Positions 1-8,649 of a stretch of 37,768 nt of DNA are shown piece by piece (positions within the stretch are counted from its first letter, which is position 1; each line of letters starts with the position of its first letter). The notes beneath the pieces are model-generated. The model did not search any database. It was not told the DNA's origin and saw only the letters and a program-made list of their open reading frames with translations. The stretch is from CAVYGM01 sp963768025 (GTDB lineage: Bacteria; Bacteroidota; Bacteroidia; Cytophagales; Spirosomataceae): positions 1-37,768 of the forward strand of contig CAVYGM010000024.1 in assembly GCA_963768025.1 (NCBI GenBank). Reading direction: 5' to 3'. The position numbers and the translations under genes were made by a program.

Positions 1-1
1 C

Positions 2-193
2 GGCCAAAGCGAGGAGATGGGCTGGCGGACCGACGGCCTGGCCCTACCCGTGGATGAACGCGGACATGTGCGACAGGACCGGGATGGTTTTGCCCTCAAC
101 GCCTCGGAAGGCGATGGCTATTCTGAACACGAGGGGACGTTCTTTTTACTACCCTACTACATGGCGTTGCACCATAAGTTGCTGGATCAGTAG
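2..193 (+). CDS. C-terminal fragment of an unidentified protein
   Basis: An open frame runs in from the window edge and stops at TAG 191-193, giving 63 residues and no start. The visible part contains ALPVDERGHV, ALNASEGDGYSEHEGTFFLL and ends YMALHHKLLDQ. Composition and codon use look like real coding sequence. I do not recognise the family. The aromatic and acidic tail would suit a carbohydrate-active or other secreted enzyme, but that is only an impression. A strong hairpin about 100 bases downstream is consistent with this being the end of a transcription unit. Confidence 0.5.
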   Translation, partial: GQSEEMGWRTDGLALPVDERGHVRQDRDGFALNASEGDGYSEHEGTFFLLPYYMALHHKLLDQ

Positions 194-295
194 GTAGATA
201 GTTTTATAGTAGGCTGAATTCGTGGAACCTACTCCGCTGGCCCTCATCGGCATTAAGGAAAGTCAAAAGGGTGCATAAAGTCTCCTGTTTTTCTG

Positions 296-328
296 ACCTG
301 TCCCAAAATTGCGGTTTTTGGGACAGGT
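296..328 (+). terminator. Hairpin, probable terminator
   Basis: A perfect 13-bp stem (ACCTGTCCCAAAA paired with TTTTGGGACAGGT) closes a 7-base loop. It lies about 100 bp after the stop of the first gene. No long T-run follows, only AATCTTATTCC, so a terminator role is likely but not certain. Confidence 0.55.
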
Positions 329-496
329 AATCTTATTCCTTATAATTTTTTCCTGGAAGCCTAACATTAGGGTACCTACCTATCCAGGAATATTTCAGGG
401 CGAAGTCTTTGCATGAAGGAGGCGCTCTTTATGTGTTTATAGAGCCTTTGGGAAGTTCCATTTATCTACCTAATTTAGTAGAATATAAAAAATCCA

Positions 497-595
497 GCTA
501 ACCCCGATCTGTGCTCGCGACGGTCGCCCGCTGGCACGGTCGGCCGCCGCCGTTAAATCACCTCGCGTTTGCAATCGGGGCGCGTAGCTGCGAAC
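497..595 (-). repeat. Duplicated non-coding block, copy A
   Basis: This block matches 3782-3880. It starts at GCTAA and ends at CGTAGCTGCGAAC. A 56-bp central run (519-574 here, 3804-3859 in copy B) is identical by eye. In both places it sits immediately downstream, on the minus strand, of a malate synthase 3' end. It is GC-rich and shows no conserved reading frame. It appears better preserved than the adjacent coding copy, so it may be an independent dispersed element or a conserved 3' structure. Confidence 0.75.
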
Positions 596-611
596 AGTCG
601 CAATAGCCCCC

Positions 612-1118
612 CTACCCCATAAAATCCAAATTCTCCGTAACCCGCTCCCCTCTCCCCCAACAAACCGCTCCCGATACAACCCAATCCGCCGCTTCGCCTC
701 TTCCAGATCAGTCGTATTCAGGTTAATATTCAAAAAATCAATGAACCAGGGAAACTTCTGCTCGCTGAGGACGTAGGTCAGGACAATCTCTTTGGAGATG
801 GGCAGGGTGGTGGTTTTGGGTCGTCGAAGACGTTCTTGCTGTTGGCTTGCAGGAGTTTTTCGTATTCTTCTTCGAATAAACTTTTGAATAGATCGGCCGT
901 AAGTACAGGTACCAGCGGTTGTGGTTCCTGTATGGGGATCGCGCCTTTGTGTATCCATTCCCATAGGATACTGAGGTGGATTTCGCCCGTGGTCCTATCT
1001 TCCATGAGGTAGAGGATGTCGTCGTTGCCAAAGAAGTCGGTGGCTTTGAGGGCGGCGGCCTGCATGCCCTGTCCGAAGGCATTGCCGTACTGAAACGCCA
1101 CGCTCAGCTAGTTGCGGG
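612..1118 (-). pseudogene. Decayed 3' fragment of malate synthase (duplicate)
   Basis: The minus-strand reading matches the last ~170 codons of the malate synthase gene at 3900-5788. It keeps YGNAFGQGMQAAALKA, LYLMED (which holds the family's catalytic Asp), the TGEIHLSILWEW stretch and FPWFIDFLNINLNTTDLEEA. The frame is broken: near 829 it lacks a base present in the other copy, and another shift occurs near the 3' end. It has no start and no N-terminal two thirds. Homology stops abruptly after GTTGCGGG at 1118, about 50 bp from the left end of the insertion sequence. Identity to the other copy is roughly 85-90% by eye. This is a dead partial duplicate and not expected to be functional. Confidence 0.85.
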
Positions 1119-1159
1119 CACATCAGTTACTCCACCTATGTGTAAAAAGCATTTTGTTG

Positions 1160-1168
1160 ATGCTATGC
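1160..1168. repeat. Left 9-bp target site duplication of the IS
   Basis: ATGCTATGC directly precedes the left inverted repeat (CAGGTTAAAC...). The same 9 bases follow the right inverted repeat at 2335-2343. Confidence 0.9.
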
Positions 1169-2334
1169 CAGGTTAAACGCATTAAAATAGGGTACACTAA
1201 TAGAAAAGGAAGACCTTTGGCTGGTGAACTGGCAAACATTCTTTCAAGACGTTCCCGATTTCCGTATAAATCGGCGCAAGAGGCACAAGCTTCTTGACAT
1301 TTTGGTCATCGCTCTCTGTGCCGTAGTGTGCGGGGCGGACGATTTCGAGGAGATCGAGGCCTATGGTAAGCAAAAGCAGACGTTCCTGCGCACGTTTCTC
1401 GAACTGCCCAACGGCATCCCCTCGCACGACACCTTCAATCGGGTCTTCAAGTTCCTCGACAAAAAGGTTTTCGGCGAGTGCCTCTACCGCTGGTCGAGGG
1501 AAATACTCTCCAATTTGGAGCAGAACACGCACCAGTTGTGCATCGACGGCAAGGTGCAGCGAGCCACTGCAAAGGGCGGCAAGCGCAAGTCGGGGCTGTG
1601 CGTGGTCAGTGCCTGGGTGTCCCAACACCGCCTGGTGCTAGGTCAGGAGCGAGTTGAGAAGAAGAGCAACGAGAAGACGGCTGTCCCGCAACTGCTTGGC
1701 AGCCTGGACTTGAAGGGCAGCCTGGTGAGCATTGACGCCATCGCCTGCCATGTGAAGAACGCGGATCTGATCGTAGAGCGGCAGGGGCATTATCTGCTCG
1801 CGCTCAAGAAAAACAACAAGGTCGCTTACGAGCAGGTTAGTGAGCGGATGCAGGTCAAGAAGGAAGTTCTGGCCAGTTTCGAGCACGTGGACTTCGGCAG
1901 CGGGCGCATCGAACGCCGCCGCTGCTACGTGGAGCGCGACCTGGCGCTTTACGACGGGCTGGCCGGTTGGGAGCACCTTCGCGGCATCGTCATGGTAGAG
2001 TCCAGCCGCCAGATCGGCGATAAAATCAGTACCGAGACGCGCTACTACCTGAGTGACTTGGAGCTTTCGCCCCAAGAGTTCAACGGCCTGGTCAGAGGCC
2101 ACTGGGGCATTGAGAACAGTCTGCATTGGGTGCTGGATGTGGCTTTCAGGGAAGACCGCCAACGGGTTCGCTCGGGCAATGCGCCCGACAACATGGCGAC
2201 ACTCAGAAAATTGGCAATGCAGATGCTGGGACATGTCGATGATGAGCAGAGTGTAAAGAACAAAAGGAAGATGGCGGGGTGGAATGACGAATACCTCACA
2301 CAAATACTAGATAAAATTAAATGCGTTTAACCTG
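1169..2334 (+). mobile_element. Complete ISAs1-family insertion sequence, 1166 bp
   Basis: Both ends are visible. The left end starts CAGGTTAAACGCATT at 1169-1183 and the right end is its exact reverse complement at 2320-2334, a perfect 15-bp terminal inverted repeat followed by patchy similarity. A 9-bp direct repeat flanks the element, within the usual range for this family. It encodes one intact transposase whose stop codon (2328-2330) lies inside the right repeat. Perfect ends, intact gene and perfect target duplication suggest a recent, possibly still active, insertion. No recognisable gene is interrupted, although a malate synthase fragment ends about 50 bp to the left. Confidence 0.93.
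1224..2330 (+). CDS. ISAs1-family DDE transposase
   Basis: The protein has 368 residues and starts at GTG 1224, preceded by AAGGAAG at 1206-1212. The N-terminal ~90 residues (FQDVPDFRINRRKRHKLLDI, then CGADDFEEIEAYG) match the small domain typical of ISAs1/H-repeat transposases. Visible active-site regions are SIDAIACH (first Asp), YLLALKKNNK and, near the C-terminus, HWGIENSLHWVLDVAFRED (catalytic Glu region), then RQRVRSGNAPDNMATLRKLA. Length is normal for the family. It catalyses cut-and-paste movement of the surrounding element. No internal frame break is seen. Confidence 0.95.
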   Translation: MNWQTFFQDVPDFRINRRKRHKLLDILVIALCAVVCGADDFEEIEAYGKQKQTFLRTFLELPNGIPSHDTFNRVFKFLDKKVFGECLYRWSREILSNLEQNTHQLCIDGKVQRATAKGGKRKSGLCVVSAWVSQHRLVLGQERVEKKSNEKTAVPQLLGSLDLKGSLVSIDAIACHVKNADLIVERQGHYLLALKKNNKVAYEQVSERMQVKKEVLASFEHVDFGSGRIERRRCYVERDLALYDGLAGWEHLRGIVMVESSRQIGDKISTETRYYLSDLELSPQEFNGLVRGHWGIENSLHWVLDVAFREDRQRVRSGNAPDNMATLRKLAMQMLGHVDDEQSVKNKRKMAGWNDEYLTQILDKIKCV

Positions 2335-2343
2335 ATGCTATGC
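2335..2343. repeat. Right 9-bp target site duplication of the IS
   Basis: ATGCTATGC follows the right inverted repeat and is identical to 1160-1168. Confidence 0.9.
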
Positions 2344-2400
2344 ACAACCAAGGGTACTTATCCAGCCCCTAGTATCACAAGAGCTTAAAGCCGATTTGGA

Positions 2401-2452
2401 CTATACAAAGCGGGAGAGGCGGCCGGGTGGCCGCCTCTCCCGCTTTGTATAG
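2401..2452 (-). terminator. Very strong hairpin, probable terminator of the esterase gene
   Basis: A perfect 24-bp stem (2401-2424 with 2429-2452) closes a 4-base loop GGGT. It starts 12 bp beyond the esterase stop codon. The stem is GC-rich in its centre (GCGGGAGAGGCGGCC). There is no obvious U-tract beyond it on the minus strand, so it could also act as a 3' RNA-stability structure. Confidence 0.7.
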
Positions 2453-2463
2453 AAGCTTTTGGC

Positions 2464-3595
2464 TTATTTGTTAAACGCGCTTTTCAGTTCCGACACGGCC
2501 ATGGCCTGAGCATCCTTAGCCTGGGACACTACGGGAGCCATTCCGAAAAACTCGTGGGTAGTACCATCGTATACCTTATGACTGGTAGCAACGCCCGCCT
2601 TTTCTAGGTTCTCAGCGAGTGTTTTACCTTCGGTTGTCAGTGGATCATACTGTGCTCCAATAATGGTAGTGGGGGGCAACCCTTTGAGGTTAGCGTTCAC
2701 CAGCGAAATCATGGGGTTTTTACCGTCTGCAGCACTCCTCAGGTACTTGTCAAAGAACCACTTCATCAGACCAGTGCTGAGCGGCTTGGTACTGTCGCTT
2801 TCCATGTACGATTCGGTGGTAAAGTCATAGCCCGCGATCGGGTACACCAGTACCTGGTGGACGGGCATCTGTAAGCCTTTGTCCCGGGCCATCATACTCA
2901 CCGCTGCCGCCAGGTTACCTCCGGCACTCTCACCGACCAGCGCAATTCGGTTGGGGTCGCCTTTGATGGAAGCCGCATTTTTAACCGTCCACTCGTAGGC
3001 GGCGTAGCTGTCGTTATGAGCGGTCGGAAACTTGTATTCCGGCGCCTGACGGTAAGCTACCGACACCACTACGGCTTCGGCCTGATTGGCCAGCCCTTCG
3101 GCTGATGCGCCATAGGTATCCAGGTCAGCAATGACCCAGCCGCCCCCGTGGTAGTACACAATTACCGGATAGGACGCTTTGCCGGTTTTGGGGGTATAAA
3201 TCCGTACATGAATCTGACCTCCGTCTACCGCAATTTTCTGGCCCGTTGTATCAACATTGCTGGGGGGCTTGGGAATGTTATTCTCCTGCATCACAGCCAT
3301 GGTGGCTTGGGCAGGAGTAGGCTGCTGACGGGCCTGCTGGGCCGTTAAACTTGTCAAGGGCGGAGCGTTATAACTGGCTAGTTGTTCAATGACGACTGCC
3401 ATGGGACCTGTCATGTCTTTGCCCCAGGCGGGTTTGGGCTGCTTAGGTTCAAGATCAGCCGCAGAAGTTGATGACAGCGAATCCGTACGATCTGCTTCAC
3501 TTGTGTTGTTTTCAGAGGCGCAGGAAGTCAGGAGAAAAAGACAGGTAGCACCGACCAAGGCCAGGCTCCGGTTGAGTAGGTTTTGTGGTGTTCAT
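2464..3595 (-). CDS. HSL-type alpha/beta-hydrolase lipoprotein (esterase), N-terminal frame break
   Basis: This is a secreted esterase/lipase of the hormone-sensitive-lipase group, about 376 residues after correction. The lipobox LLTSC gives a lipoprotein, followed by a Ser/Thr/Asp-rich linker. The catalytic fold shows YHGGGW (oxyanion hole), GESAGG (nucleophile Ser), a YDPLTTEG segment (Asp region) and GTTHEFFG (His). The long frame begins mid-signal at VGATCLF. Restoring frame by removing one C of the pair at 3579-3580 gives a normal start at ATG 3593-3595 reading MNTTKLLNRSLALVGATC. The substrate is unknown. A strong hairpin follows the gene. I treat the frame break as a probable sequence error. 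Confidence 0.85.
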
Positions 3596-3781
3596 ACATT
3601 TTTTTATTTTGTGATCGCATAGAATGAAGCTATTATAGTACCAGCGGATTCTGTGAAAGATTTTGGCAGAATATAGGCGTAATTAGCTGAAAATCTTACA
3701 CAAAAGGTGAAGTCGTCGGGATGCTCCTCCAACTTGAGGGGATAATAATCACCAGAAGTAAGAGCCGGTAGCTGTATATCT

Positions 3782-3880
3782 GCTAATCGCGATCTACGCT
3801 CGGGACGGTCGCCCGCTGGCACGGTCGGCCGCCGCCGTTAAATCACCTCGCGTTTGCAACCGGGGTGCGTAGCTGCGAAC
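3782..3880 (-). repeat. Duplicated non-coding block, copy B
   Basis: Partner of 497-595, with an identical 56-bp core at 3804-3859. It lies immediately downstream of the malate synthase stop codon on the minus strand. The rest of the 3596-3899 gap shows nothing I can support as a gene. Confidence 0.75.
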
Positions 3881-3899
3881 ATGAGCAAACTCCTCCCTC

Positions 3900-5788
3900 C
3901 TACCCCAAAAAATCCAAATTCTCCGTAACCCTCTCCCCTCCCCCAACAAACCGCTCCTGATACAACCCAATCCGCCGCACGGCCTCCTCCAAATCAGTCG
4001 TATTCAGGTTAATATTCAGAAAATCAATGAACCAGGGAAACTTCTGCTCGCTGAGGACGTAGGTCAGGACAATCTCTTTGGAAATGGGCAGGGTGGTGGT
4101 TTTGGAGTCGTCGAAGACGTCCTTGCTGCTGGCTTGGAGGAGTTTTTCGTACTCTTCTTCAAATAGCTTTTTGAACAGCTCGGCCGTAAACGTATCGCCG
4201 GCTTGGGTGCCGGTGTGGGGATCGTCTTCGGTGAGGGTAGCGCCTTTGTGTACCCACTCCCACAGGATACTGAGGCGGATTTCGCCCGTGGCCATGTCTT
4301 CCATCAGGTACAGGATGTCGTCGTTGCCAAAGAAATCGGCGGCTTTGAGGGCGGCGGCCTGCATGCCCTGCCCGAAGGCATTGCCGTACTGCAGGGCCAC
4401 GCTCAGCAGGTTGCGGGCCCCGCGGATGGTGGTGGGGGCGTCTTCAATCAGAATCAATCCGTCGAGCATCGGCCTGGGTGTAGGTCAGTCGCGGAAAGGC
4501 GCGGCCCGCCTGATTGGCTTCGCCGGCTTTCTCCCAGACGGGGCGGACGATGTGCACCATTTTCCAGTGCGCTACCCACTTGCCGCTCGCGCCTTCGCGC
4601 TGCTCGCGCTCGGCCCCGGCCACCGCTTTTTTCATGCTCGCCGCCACGCCCTCCGCCGAGCCCACGGGGATGTTGGGCTCCATGCCGCCCTGCCAGAGGG
4701 CAAAGTTGCCGTGGAGGTCGGGCGTGTTCACCGCGCAGCGCACCCGGTTTTCGTAGTTGCGCATGTACCCGTAGGTCATGGTGATGGCCTCGATGTCGGG
4801 GTTGATGAAGCGTTTCGTCCCAGGCCATGGCGTCGGATACGCTGTTGATGTAGTCCCAGCGGCCGGTGTTGTAGCCCACAAAGTGCTTGCCCAGCGCCGC
4901 CCGGATTTCCATCAGTTGGTGGGTAGCTTCGAGCTGTTCTACCAGCACGTACACCTTGATGGTACCCACGGCCAAACCCAAATGCGTTTCCAGCGCCGAC
5001 AACAAATCATTCCACAGCGCCGCCTCACCGGCAGTCTGGATTTTGGGCAGGTACAGCACCACGGAAGCTCCTCTCTTTTGGAGTTCCTGGTAGTTGTTCA
5101 CCACGTACAGGGTAGCATCCACGATGGAGGCGGCCATGGCCACGCCGTCGGCATCGCGGATATGGCGGTCGTCGAGGTGCAGGCCCCGCGCCCGGAAAAT
5201 GATGGTGGTGAAGTCCAGTTGCTTCTGCCAGTCTTCGATGATGTTTTTGCCAAAGAAACCCTGCGCCCAGCGGTTCATTTCGTCGGCCACTTTCTCGGCG
5301 GCTTGCAGGAAGACGGGATCTTTTTTGATGGCGAGTTTGAGATTCCGCTGGTTGTCCAGCGACATGCTCGCGATTTGTCCCAGGGCATCTTCCCCATCAA
5401 ACATCCAGCCATCGGCCCCCGACAGCAGGGCGTAGGCTACGTTGCGGATGCTGCTTTCCAGCGGGGCATTGGGCTTGGCGGCGGGGCCGGTACCCTGTAT
5501 CCACTGCCGCTGCAGATCAGCCGGGATCACCGACCCTTCAAATTTCCCCTCGCGGGCATCCTGTACCTTGATGCTGGTCCGCGGAATGGTGCTTTCCGGG
5601 TCCAGGAAGGTGATGCGTTGCTTTTGTTCGGCTGCCGGTTGGCCCGGCGTTGAATGCGGGCCGGCCATGGCTTCTTTGATTTCTTTGTTGAAGGGCGCCA
5701 GGGCGTTGAGGGCGGCCAGGGCTTCGGGGGTGTAGATGTCGCTGTATTCCTGTTGGAGGTTGCCGTGTATGAGGATTTGGTGAGTCAT
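3900..5788 (-). CDS. aceB: Malate synthase, disrupted by two single-base frame changes
   Basis: Malate synthase condenses glyoxylate with acetyl-CoA to malate in the cytoplasm. From ATG 5788 the protein shows FLDPESTIPRTSIKVQDAR, DLQRQWIQGTGPAAKP, FRARGLHLDDRHI (active-site Arg), NTGRWDYI, then in a second frame YGYMRNYENRVRC and GGMEPNIPVG, and in a third YGNAFGQGMQ and LYLMED (catalytic Asp). The breaks are near 4810 and 4470. Removing one base at each restores WDETFINPDIEA and TYTQAMLDGLIL. The corrected length is about 629 residues, longer than classical form A (~530) because of a C-terminal extension. It is the last gene of the lactate cluster, 164 bp after lutC, with a REP-like palindrome between. 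A decayed copy of its 3' end lies at 612-1118. The errors are probably in the sequence rather than the gene. Confidence 0.88.
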
Positions 5789-5846
5789 ATTTGGGTTTTT
5801 AGGTTGGTAATAATTGGGTTTTATTGTGCAATGTTGGTTTAGCAAA

Positions 5847-5908
5847 ATGTCAGTCTGAGCGAGTCGAAGACTCCATATGGACTGTCTTCGACTCCGCTCA
5901 GCTGACAT
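5847..5908. repeat. REP-like inverted repeat between lutC and malate synthase
   Basis: Arms 5847-5871 and 5884-5908 pair over 25 bases with two single-base bulges. The arm carries TGAGCG and AGTCGAAGAC. A related element sits at 10348-10417. The sequence type (CTGAGCGGAGTCGAAG) resembles intergenic palindromes I know from many bacterial genomes. It may end or stabilise the lutC message. Confidence 0.75.
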
Positions 5909-5952
5909 CTTTCCTTTCTCGTTTGCGTTTGAAACGCAATCCAGCGCCAGCG

Positions 5953-6532
5953 CTACTTCAAAATAAACACCACCATCGACAGCGGGCCGTGGGCGCCGAG
6001 GACGAGGGCTTGTTCGATGTCGGCGGTTTTGGAGGGGCCGCCAATGAAGCCGCCGAAGCCGTAGGTACCTTCGCCGATGAGGTCGTAGGCTTCGTGCAGG
6101 GTGGGCACGATGGTGTCGGCGTGTACCACGACGGCCAGGTGCTGGCAGATGTATGGAATGATCCGCTGCCCCATCACTTCGTCCGACAGCCACACGGCTC
6201 CGTTTTCGGCCACCGAGAAATGCGCCCGGATGATGGCCAGTTCGACATCCTCGTAGGTATGCGGGTCCAGGTCCGGGCGAAATCAATTCATAGCCCAGCT
6301 CGGGCAGTGTGGTGGCGATGCGCTTGCTCATATCGTAATGCTGACTGAGCAGGCATTTCATGGTACCAAAATCGTCCACCAGAAACACCTTACCGCCGAT
6401 GCTTTCGAAGACCGTTTTGTACTTCTGCACCACATCCGGCTCATTGCCCCGAAACCTGGAGATATCCGGCAGGGGCAGCGAGGCGGGTTGGTTTTGCAAT
6501 ACTTCTCCCAATATTTTCTCCCGGGTTGTCAT
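5953..6532 (-). CDS. lutC: Lactate utilisation protein C (LUD domain), one frame break
   Basis: Third subunit of the LutABC L-lactate oxidising complex. The N-terminal part from ATG 6532 reads MTTREKILGEVLQNQPASLP and continues to LPELGYELISP. The C-terminal part continues in another frame with AENGAVWLSDEVMGQRIIPY, VVVHADTIVPTLHEAYDLI and YGFGGFIGGPSKTADIEQAL, ending LSMVVFILK at 5953. Dropping one G near 6273-6277 gives a continuous SPDLDPHTYEDVELAIIRAH joint. The corrected size is about 193 residues, normal for the family. It follows lutB in the same direction after an unusually long 625-bp gap that holds two repeat copies. Confidence 0.88.
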
Positions 6533-6687
6533 ATGTGGTTATTGGTTATTTTTAAATCTATTTATTTGACTATCAATTTATTGAGTTAATAACTAGCATT
6601 GAATTATATCAAAAAATACACTCATGGCTGGTAAGGGTTAGTCTAGTCTTCTGCATTTTGTGCTAATCTACCGGCTTTGCCAACGCT

Positions 6688-6809
6688 TGCCCTCTTGGGC
6701 CGGGCAGGCCCCGCCTTCTCAACGCCTCTGTATTTTGAGAGCCCTGCACATTCCAGCCGCACACCGGCTCTCAAAATAAGTGGGTCGGCCCATGCGTCGC
6801 TTATGAGAA
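6688..6809 (-). repeat. Modular hairpin repeat, copy 1
   Basis: Read on the minus strand it has three parts. First is an upstream box TTCTCATAAGCGACGC (6794-6809). Next is a hairpin with perfect 12-bp arms (ATTTTGAGAGCC at 6766-6777 and GGCTCTCAAAAT at 6732-6743). Last is a conserved tail starting CAGAGGCGTTGAGA, then AGGCGGGGCC, GCCCGGCCC and GAGGGCAA (6688-6730). The tail is almost identical in copies 2 and 3, but the hairpin sequence is not. Confidence 0.8.
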
Positions 6810-6949
6810 GGCTGAAAATATTTTGCGTTGTCATGTATGGTATTTAATGTTTTCAACATAGTTGGTTCATTAGATTATTGTACCTGCTTCCTCCACCCTT
6901 TTTAAAAATGAATGAACCTATTATGGCACTACACCCCATTTCTCAGCTC

Positions 6950-7060
6950 TCTCATAAGCCGACGCTTAATCATTATGGCCTTTGTGCGCTGGCCTAGCGC
7001 AGGCCATAAAGATTACAGAGGCGTTGAGAGAGGCGGGGCCCGCCCGGCCCAGGAGGGCAA
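6950..7060 (+). repeat. Modular hairpin repeat, copy 2
   Basis: The upstream box TCTCATAAGCCGACGC is at 6950-6965. The hairpin has arms TTATGGCCT (6973-6981) and AGGCCATAA (7001-7009) with an inner GCGCT/AGCGC pair. The conserved tail starting CAGAGGCGTTGAGA is at 7016-7060 and carries one extra AG. It is inverted relative to copy 1, 140 bp away. Confidence 0.8.
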
Positions 7061-7157
7061 AAGCCGGCATAACCCAGAACATTGAATAATTGGCAAAAGC
7101 CTAAGTATTACCTTCGACCAGATCGCTGGTACAAGTGAGACACTTGAACCCAACAAC

Positions 7158-8536
7158 CTACTTTTCATTTTTAAGATACCACTCCGTAAAAGACTCCTTA
7201 GGTCCCTCGGGCATGTCGCGCTGCTTGTACCAGGGGTTGAGTTTGTTGTTGACCACAAAGGGGACGTTCTGCATAAACCACCGCCCGGCCCGGCCCGCTT
7301 TATCCAGCTTCTCGGGCGAGGACAGCGTCCAGGCCATGGCCTTCATGCCCGAATACCTTGGTACTCGTGGCGTGGCCTTCCTTCACGATCACCTGCCGCC
7401 ATTTGTACAGCTGATCGTGGATGTTGATTTTGACCGGACACACATTGGAGCACGACCCGCAGAGCGTAGACGCAAAGGGTAGGTCGGCGTGGCGCTTCAT
7501 GTCCAGGTTCGGGGCCAGAATGGCGCCAATGGGCCCGGAAATGGTGTTGTGGTAGCTGAGTCCGCCGCTTTTGCGGTACACCGGACAGGTATTCATGCAG
7601 GCTCCGCACTTGATGCATTTCAGCGAATCCTGAAAATCCTTTCGCCCCAGTTGCCGCGTGCGACCGGCATTGACCAGAATCAGGTGCATCTCCTGCCCTT
7701 CCCGTGGGCTTTTTGTAGTGGCTCGAATAAATGGTAATGGGCTGTCCGGTGGCGCTGCGGGCCAGCAGGCGCAGGAAAACGCCGAGGTGCTTTTTCTGCG
7801 GGATGATCTTTTCCAGGCCCATGGAGGCAATCTGTACCTCGGACAGGTGCGCGCCCATGTCGGCGTTGCCCTCGTTGGTACACACCACGTACTCGCCGGT
7901 TTCGGCTACGGCGAAGTTCACGCCCGTGAGGGCGGCGCGGCGGGTCATGAATACGTTACGCAGGTGCTTGCGGGCTACGCGTGTGAGCTGGGTGGGGTCC
8001 GACAGACCTTTTTCGGTACCCAAATGCTCGTGAAACAGCTCGCCGATTTCTTCCTTGCGCTTGTGAATGCACGGTAGTACAATATGGCTCGGCGGCTCGT
8101 TGTCGATCTGCTGAATGTACTCGCCCAGATCGGAGTTGATCACGCCGATGCCCCGCTCTTCCAGGTACTCGTTCAGGCCACACTCTTCGGTGAGCATGGA
8201 CTTACTTTTCACCATCTGCCGTGATTTCCTTCGCTTTCAGAATGGCGTACACAATCTCGTTGTGCTCTTGTGGCGTATCGGCCCAATGCACGATGATGCC
8301 GTTCTTTTTGAGATTGGCCTCAAATTGCAGCAGGTAGTCGTGCAGGTTGGAAATGACGTTGCTTTTGATCTGGGACGCGGCTTCGCGCAGTTCTTCCCAC
8401 TCCGGGATGGATTTGGAAGCAAAATCCCGTTTGGCCCGGATGTACCAGAGCGCCCCGTCGTGCCAGTCTACCCGTTCCTCGTCTTTGATGAAGGCTTCGG
8501 CCAGGGCGGCGTGATCTTTGGTGTTGGCTGACTCAT
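7158..8536 (-). CDS. lutB: Lactate utilisation iron-sulfur protein B, several frame breaks
   Basis: This is the iron-sulfur subunit of the LutABC L-lactate oxidation system. The pieces read in order: KDHAALAEAFIKDEERVDWH (N-terminus), MVKSKSMLTEECGLNEYLEE, FAVAETGEYVVCTNEGNADM, then CIKCGACMNTCP and CGSCSNVCP (two cysteine clusters for [4Fe-4S] centres), and a tail ending FTEWYLKNEK. The frame changes near 8516-8525, 8219, 7702 and 7347. The last three are each repaired by removing one base. The first needs one added base, or the start differs from the ATG at 8534-8536 that I use. The corrected length is about 458 residues, normal for LutB. It lies between lutA and lutC. I consider it a real gene with sequence errors. 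Confidence 0.88.
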
Positions 8537-8649
8537 AGGTAGGTGTTAGGTTTTAGGTTGTTAGGTTTCAGGTTATTTAGGGTGCACTATGTGGCGTTAG
8601 AAGGACCAATTTTGAGCTAATAACCTAATCGACCTAATAACCTAGACAA

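Larger units (their letters stand above)
6533..7157. other. 625-bp lutB-lutC gap holding two inverted repeat copies
   Basis: No gene is supported here. The gap contains a minus-oriented copy (6688-6809) and a plus-oriented copy (6950-7060) of the modular repeat, with about 140 bp between their facing ends. Short open frames in this stretch merely translate the repeat. Confidence 0.7.

Noticed and set aside
1638..2303. Minus-strand frame opposite the transposase
   Set aside because: Shadow of the transposase gene inside the insertion sequence.
3604..3822. Small minus-strand frame upstream of the esterase
   Set aside because: It runs into the duplicated non-coding block and has no protein-like conservation.
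4778..5653. Long plus-strand open frame opposite malate synthase
   Set aside because: Antisense shadow of a GC-rich conserved gene. Its translation is His/Val/Gly-rich and matches no protein pattern.
4454..6532. A single 692-codon minus-strand frame
   Set aside because: It is a chance fusion: the lutC N-terminus, an out-of-frame stretch and the gap, then the malate synthase N-terminus and another out-of-frame stretch. The family matches show two separate genes with frame breaks.
6643..6834. 63-codon minus-strand frame between lutC and lutB
   Set aside because: It is a translation of repeat copy 1. The similar peptide GVEKAGPARP near 36540 comes from copy 3, not from a shared protein.
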